8,231 nucleotides of DNA, taken from positions 1 through 8,231 of the forward strand of contig JAJXVI010000078.1 of NCBI GenBank assembly GCA_021782195.1. Direction: 5' to 3'. Below the pieces are notes generated by a model. That model saw nothing but the letters and a program-made list of their open reading frames with translations. It ran no database searches and had not been told where the DNA came from. The translations under genes and the position numbers were made by a program. This DNA comes from a bacterium (GTDB taxonomy: Bacteria > Vulcanimicrobiota > Xenobia > RGZZ01). How positions within the stretch are numbered: position 1 is the first letter of the stretch; every line of letters starts with the position of its first letter. Of the stretch, positions 6,991 to 8,231 are shown in pieces.

Positions 6991-8208
6991 CTAGCGGACC
7001 GGCGCGCCGAGCACCTGCTCAAGCACCAGCAGCAGAATCGCTGCATTGCCTACAGCTCCAAACGGCAGCGCAAGGTCTGTTGGTGCGCCGTACTCGATGT
7101 GGATCACCCCGTCCTTGACAAGAACCAGCTTGATACGCTCCGCGGAGATATTGCGTGTCTCCGCGTCGGTCTCCACCAGGAGGTGCTCGCCCTCAACGCG
7201 CACGCAACGACACCCAGGAGCGTACACCGCAAATTCCAGGGGACGACCGGCGGCCAGGTCGGCATTCATGCGCTCGGTCGCGGATACGGTAAACGCCCGT
7301 TCAGCCGAGCGGCAGAAGTCGAGCAGGTCGCCATCGTAGTGATCGAGAGGACGTTCGAAAGCAGCCCCGGTGGTGCTGGCACGCTCGGCGCGCAGTTCCA
7401 CCATCCCGTACGGACCGTGCCAGGCAAAGCCCCAGACAAGCGTACAGTTGGTGCCCTTGTAGACGCCACGTCGGTAGTGATCCACCTGACGACGCGTGCT
7501 GGTAGAAGTTACATCGACCACATTGCTGAACACGAGTCGGTCGACGTGAACGCCCAGACTGAAAGGTCCGATCGAAAGCCGCGTGCATCGCATCGCACCA
7601 AGAGTGCCCACATAACTGCAGACGCGACGTTCCAGCATGAAGAGGCAGAACCATAGAGGGAGCGACAGAAGCGGAAGCAGAGTCGTCCAGACTCTCGCGT
7701 GCAGTCCCGACAGCAACCCCAACCGGCTCGACGCGATCATCGCGAACCACGCCAGGCAGCACAGCAGGGAAGCCACCACAAGCGCGCGAACGCCGGCCCG
7801 AAGTGACTTCTGTGAAAGATCACTCGTCAGCCCCAGACAGTCTGACCACGCTGACTGAAGATCGCCAAGCCATCCTGGGGGCGGCACAAAAAACCGGATA
7901 TCAGACGGGATCTCCTGGCCGGTGTGGCCGCGGAGCCCAGGTGGAGCGATCCAGTCTCCCGAGCGCACCATCGCTTCACGGCGAGCGTCCGCACTGCCCC
8001 GACCGGTCCGGGGCAAACTCTGCGCTCCCGCTCGAAGCGCAGCATCTTCGGTACCGCTCAAGCGCTCCGCATCCGCCGAGAACGTGAAGGGGGAGCTTTC
8101 ATCGGGGAATGCAGCGCCTGACTCGTCCCGTGAAGCGAGAAGCGCGACCGTCTTGCGCATCGCAGCAGGAACCTCCCGTGCACGCGGATTCCTGGGCCAG
8201 GACGGCAA
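6991..8208 (-). CDS. Two-helix membrane protein of unknown family; start uncertain, may extend past the edge
   Basis: I do not recognise this protein. Counted from a TTG at 8208 it has 405 residues. Residues about 1-100 are rich in Arg, Ser, Ala, Pro and Asp and look disordered. Two hydrophobic helices follow at about 140-160 and 173-192, joined by a short loop (SRLGLLSGLHAR). After them come a Cys-containing VCSYVG (196-201) and a beta-rich soluble domain (about 197-300) with regular strand-turn spacing (LVFSNVVDV, GVYKGTNCTLVWGF). A PH-like fold, as in some bacterial membrane-anchored proteins, is possible but not shown. A hydrophobic stretch at about 377-400 may be a third helix or a buried strand/helix. 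The frame is open to the right edge, so the true start may lie outside. ATG at 8160 (with GGGAGG 11-12 bases upstream) and ATG at 7971 are alternatives. It is convergent with the exonuclease gene. Confidence 0.75.
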   Translation of the reverse strand: MPSWPRNPRAREVPAAMRKTVALLASRDESGAAFPDESSPFTFSADAERLSGTEDAALRAGAQSLPRTGRGSADARREAMVRSGDWIAPPGLRGHTGQEIPSDIRFFVPPPGWLGDLQSAWSDCLGLTSDLSQKSLRAGVRALVVASLLCCLAWFAMIASSRLGLLSGLHARVWTTLLPLLSLPLWFCLFMLERRVCSYVGTLGAMRCTRLSIGPFSLGVHVDRLVFSNVVDVTSTSTRRQVDHYRRGVYKGTNCTLVWGFAWHGPYGMVELRAERASTTGAAFERPLDHYDGDLLDFCRSAERAFTVSATERMNADLAAGRPLEFAVYAPGCRCVRVEGEHLLVETDAETRNISAERIKLVLVKDGVIHIEYGAPTDLALPFGAVGNAAILLLVLEQVLGAPVR

Positions 8209-8231
8209 CGAGGTGGACTGCCGGACCGCGG

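Overview
The window is GC-rich and densely coded, with GC-heavy third codon positions, which suggests a Gram-negative-type bacterium with a large GC-rich genome. A eukaryotic-like Ser/Thr kinase, a cyanophycin synthetase, and large TPR and membrane proteins of unknown role would fit groups such as Myxococcota, Verrucomicrobiota or Planctomycetota. The sequence alone does not settle the phylum. There are no rRNA or tRNA genes, CRISPR arrays, transposases or phage genes.

Layout, left to right. (1) Minus strand, 3495 down to 1: a full-length cyanophycin synthetase (cphA, 912 aa), followed 11 bases later by a Ser/Thr protein kinase that starts at a GTG and runs off the left edge. The two look like one transcription unit. 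(2) 3496-3928: a 433-base divergent intergenic region with one AT-rich island. (3) Plus strand, 3929-4207: a small KGG-motif (YciG-like) stress protein. (4) 4208-4341: a convergent gap with a 13-bp imperfect hairpin. (5) Minus strand, 6114 down to 4342: a probably exported 590-aa TPR protein with a C-terminal region that resembles TolB-N/FlgO-type domains. (6) Plus strand, 6219-6875: a DEDDh (DnaQ-like) 3'-5' exonuclease, divergent from the TPR gene. (7) 6876-6990: a convergent gap with overlapping inverted repeats. (8) Minus strand, 8208 (or beyond the right edge) down to 6991: a two-helix membrane protein of unknown family.

How the genes may work together. The only clear functional unit is cphA plus kinase. 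CphA polymerises Asp and Arg into the nitrogen store cyanophycin, and the co-transcribed kinase is a candidate regulator of that store or of its enzymes. No cyanophycinase or isoaspartyl dipeptidase is present, so degradation must be encoded elsewhere. The KGG protein is typical of general-stress genes and shares the divergent promoter region with cphA, which fits stationary-phase or starvation expression but does not prove it. The exonuclease, TPR and membrane protein genes have no evident link to cyanophycin. I found no clearly new multi-gene system. The best leads are the cphA-kinase pair, the TPR/TolB-N-like protein and the unassigned membrane protein.
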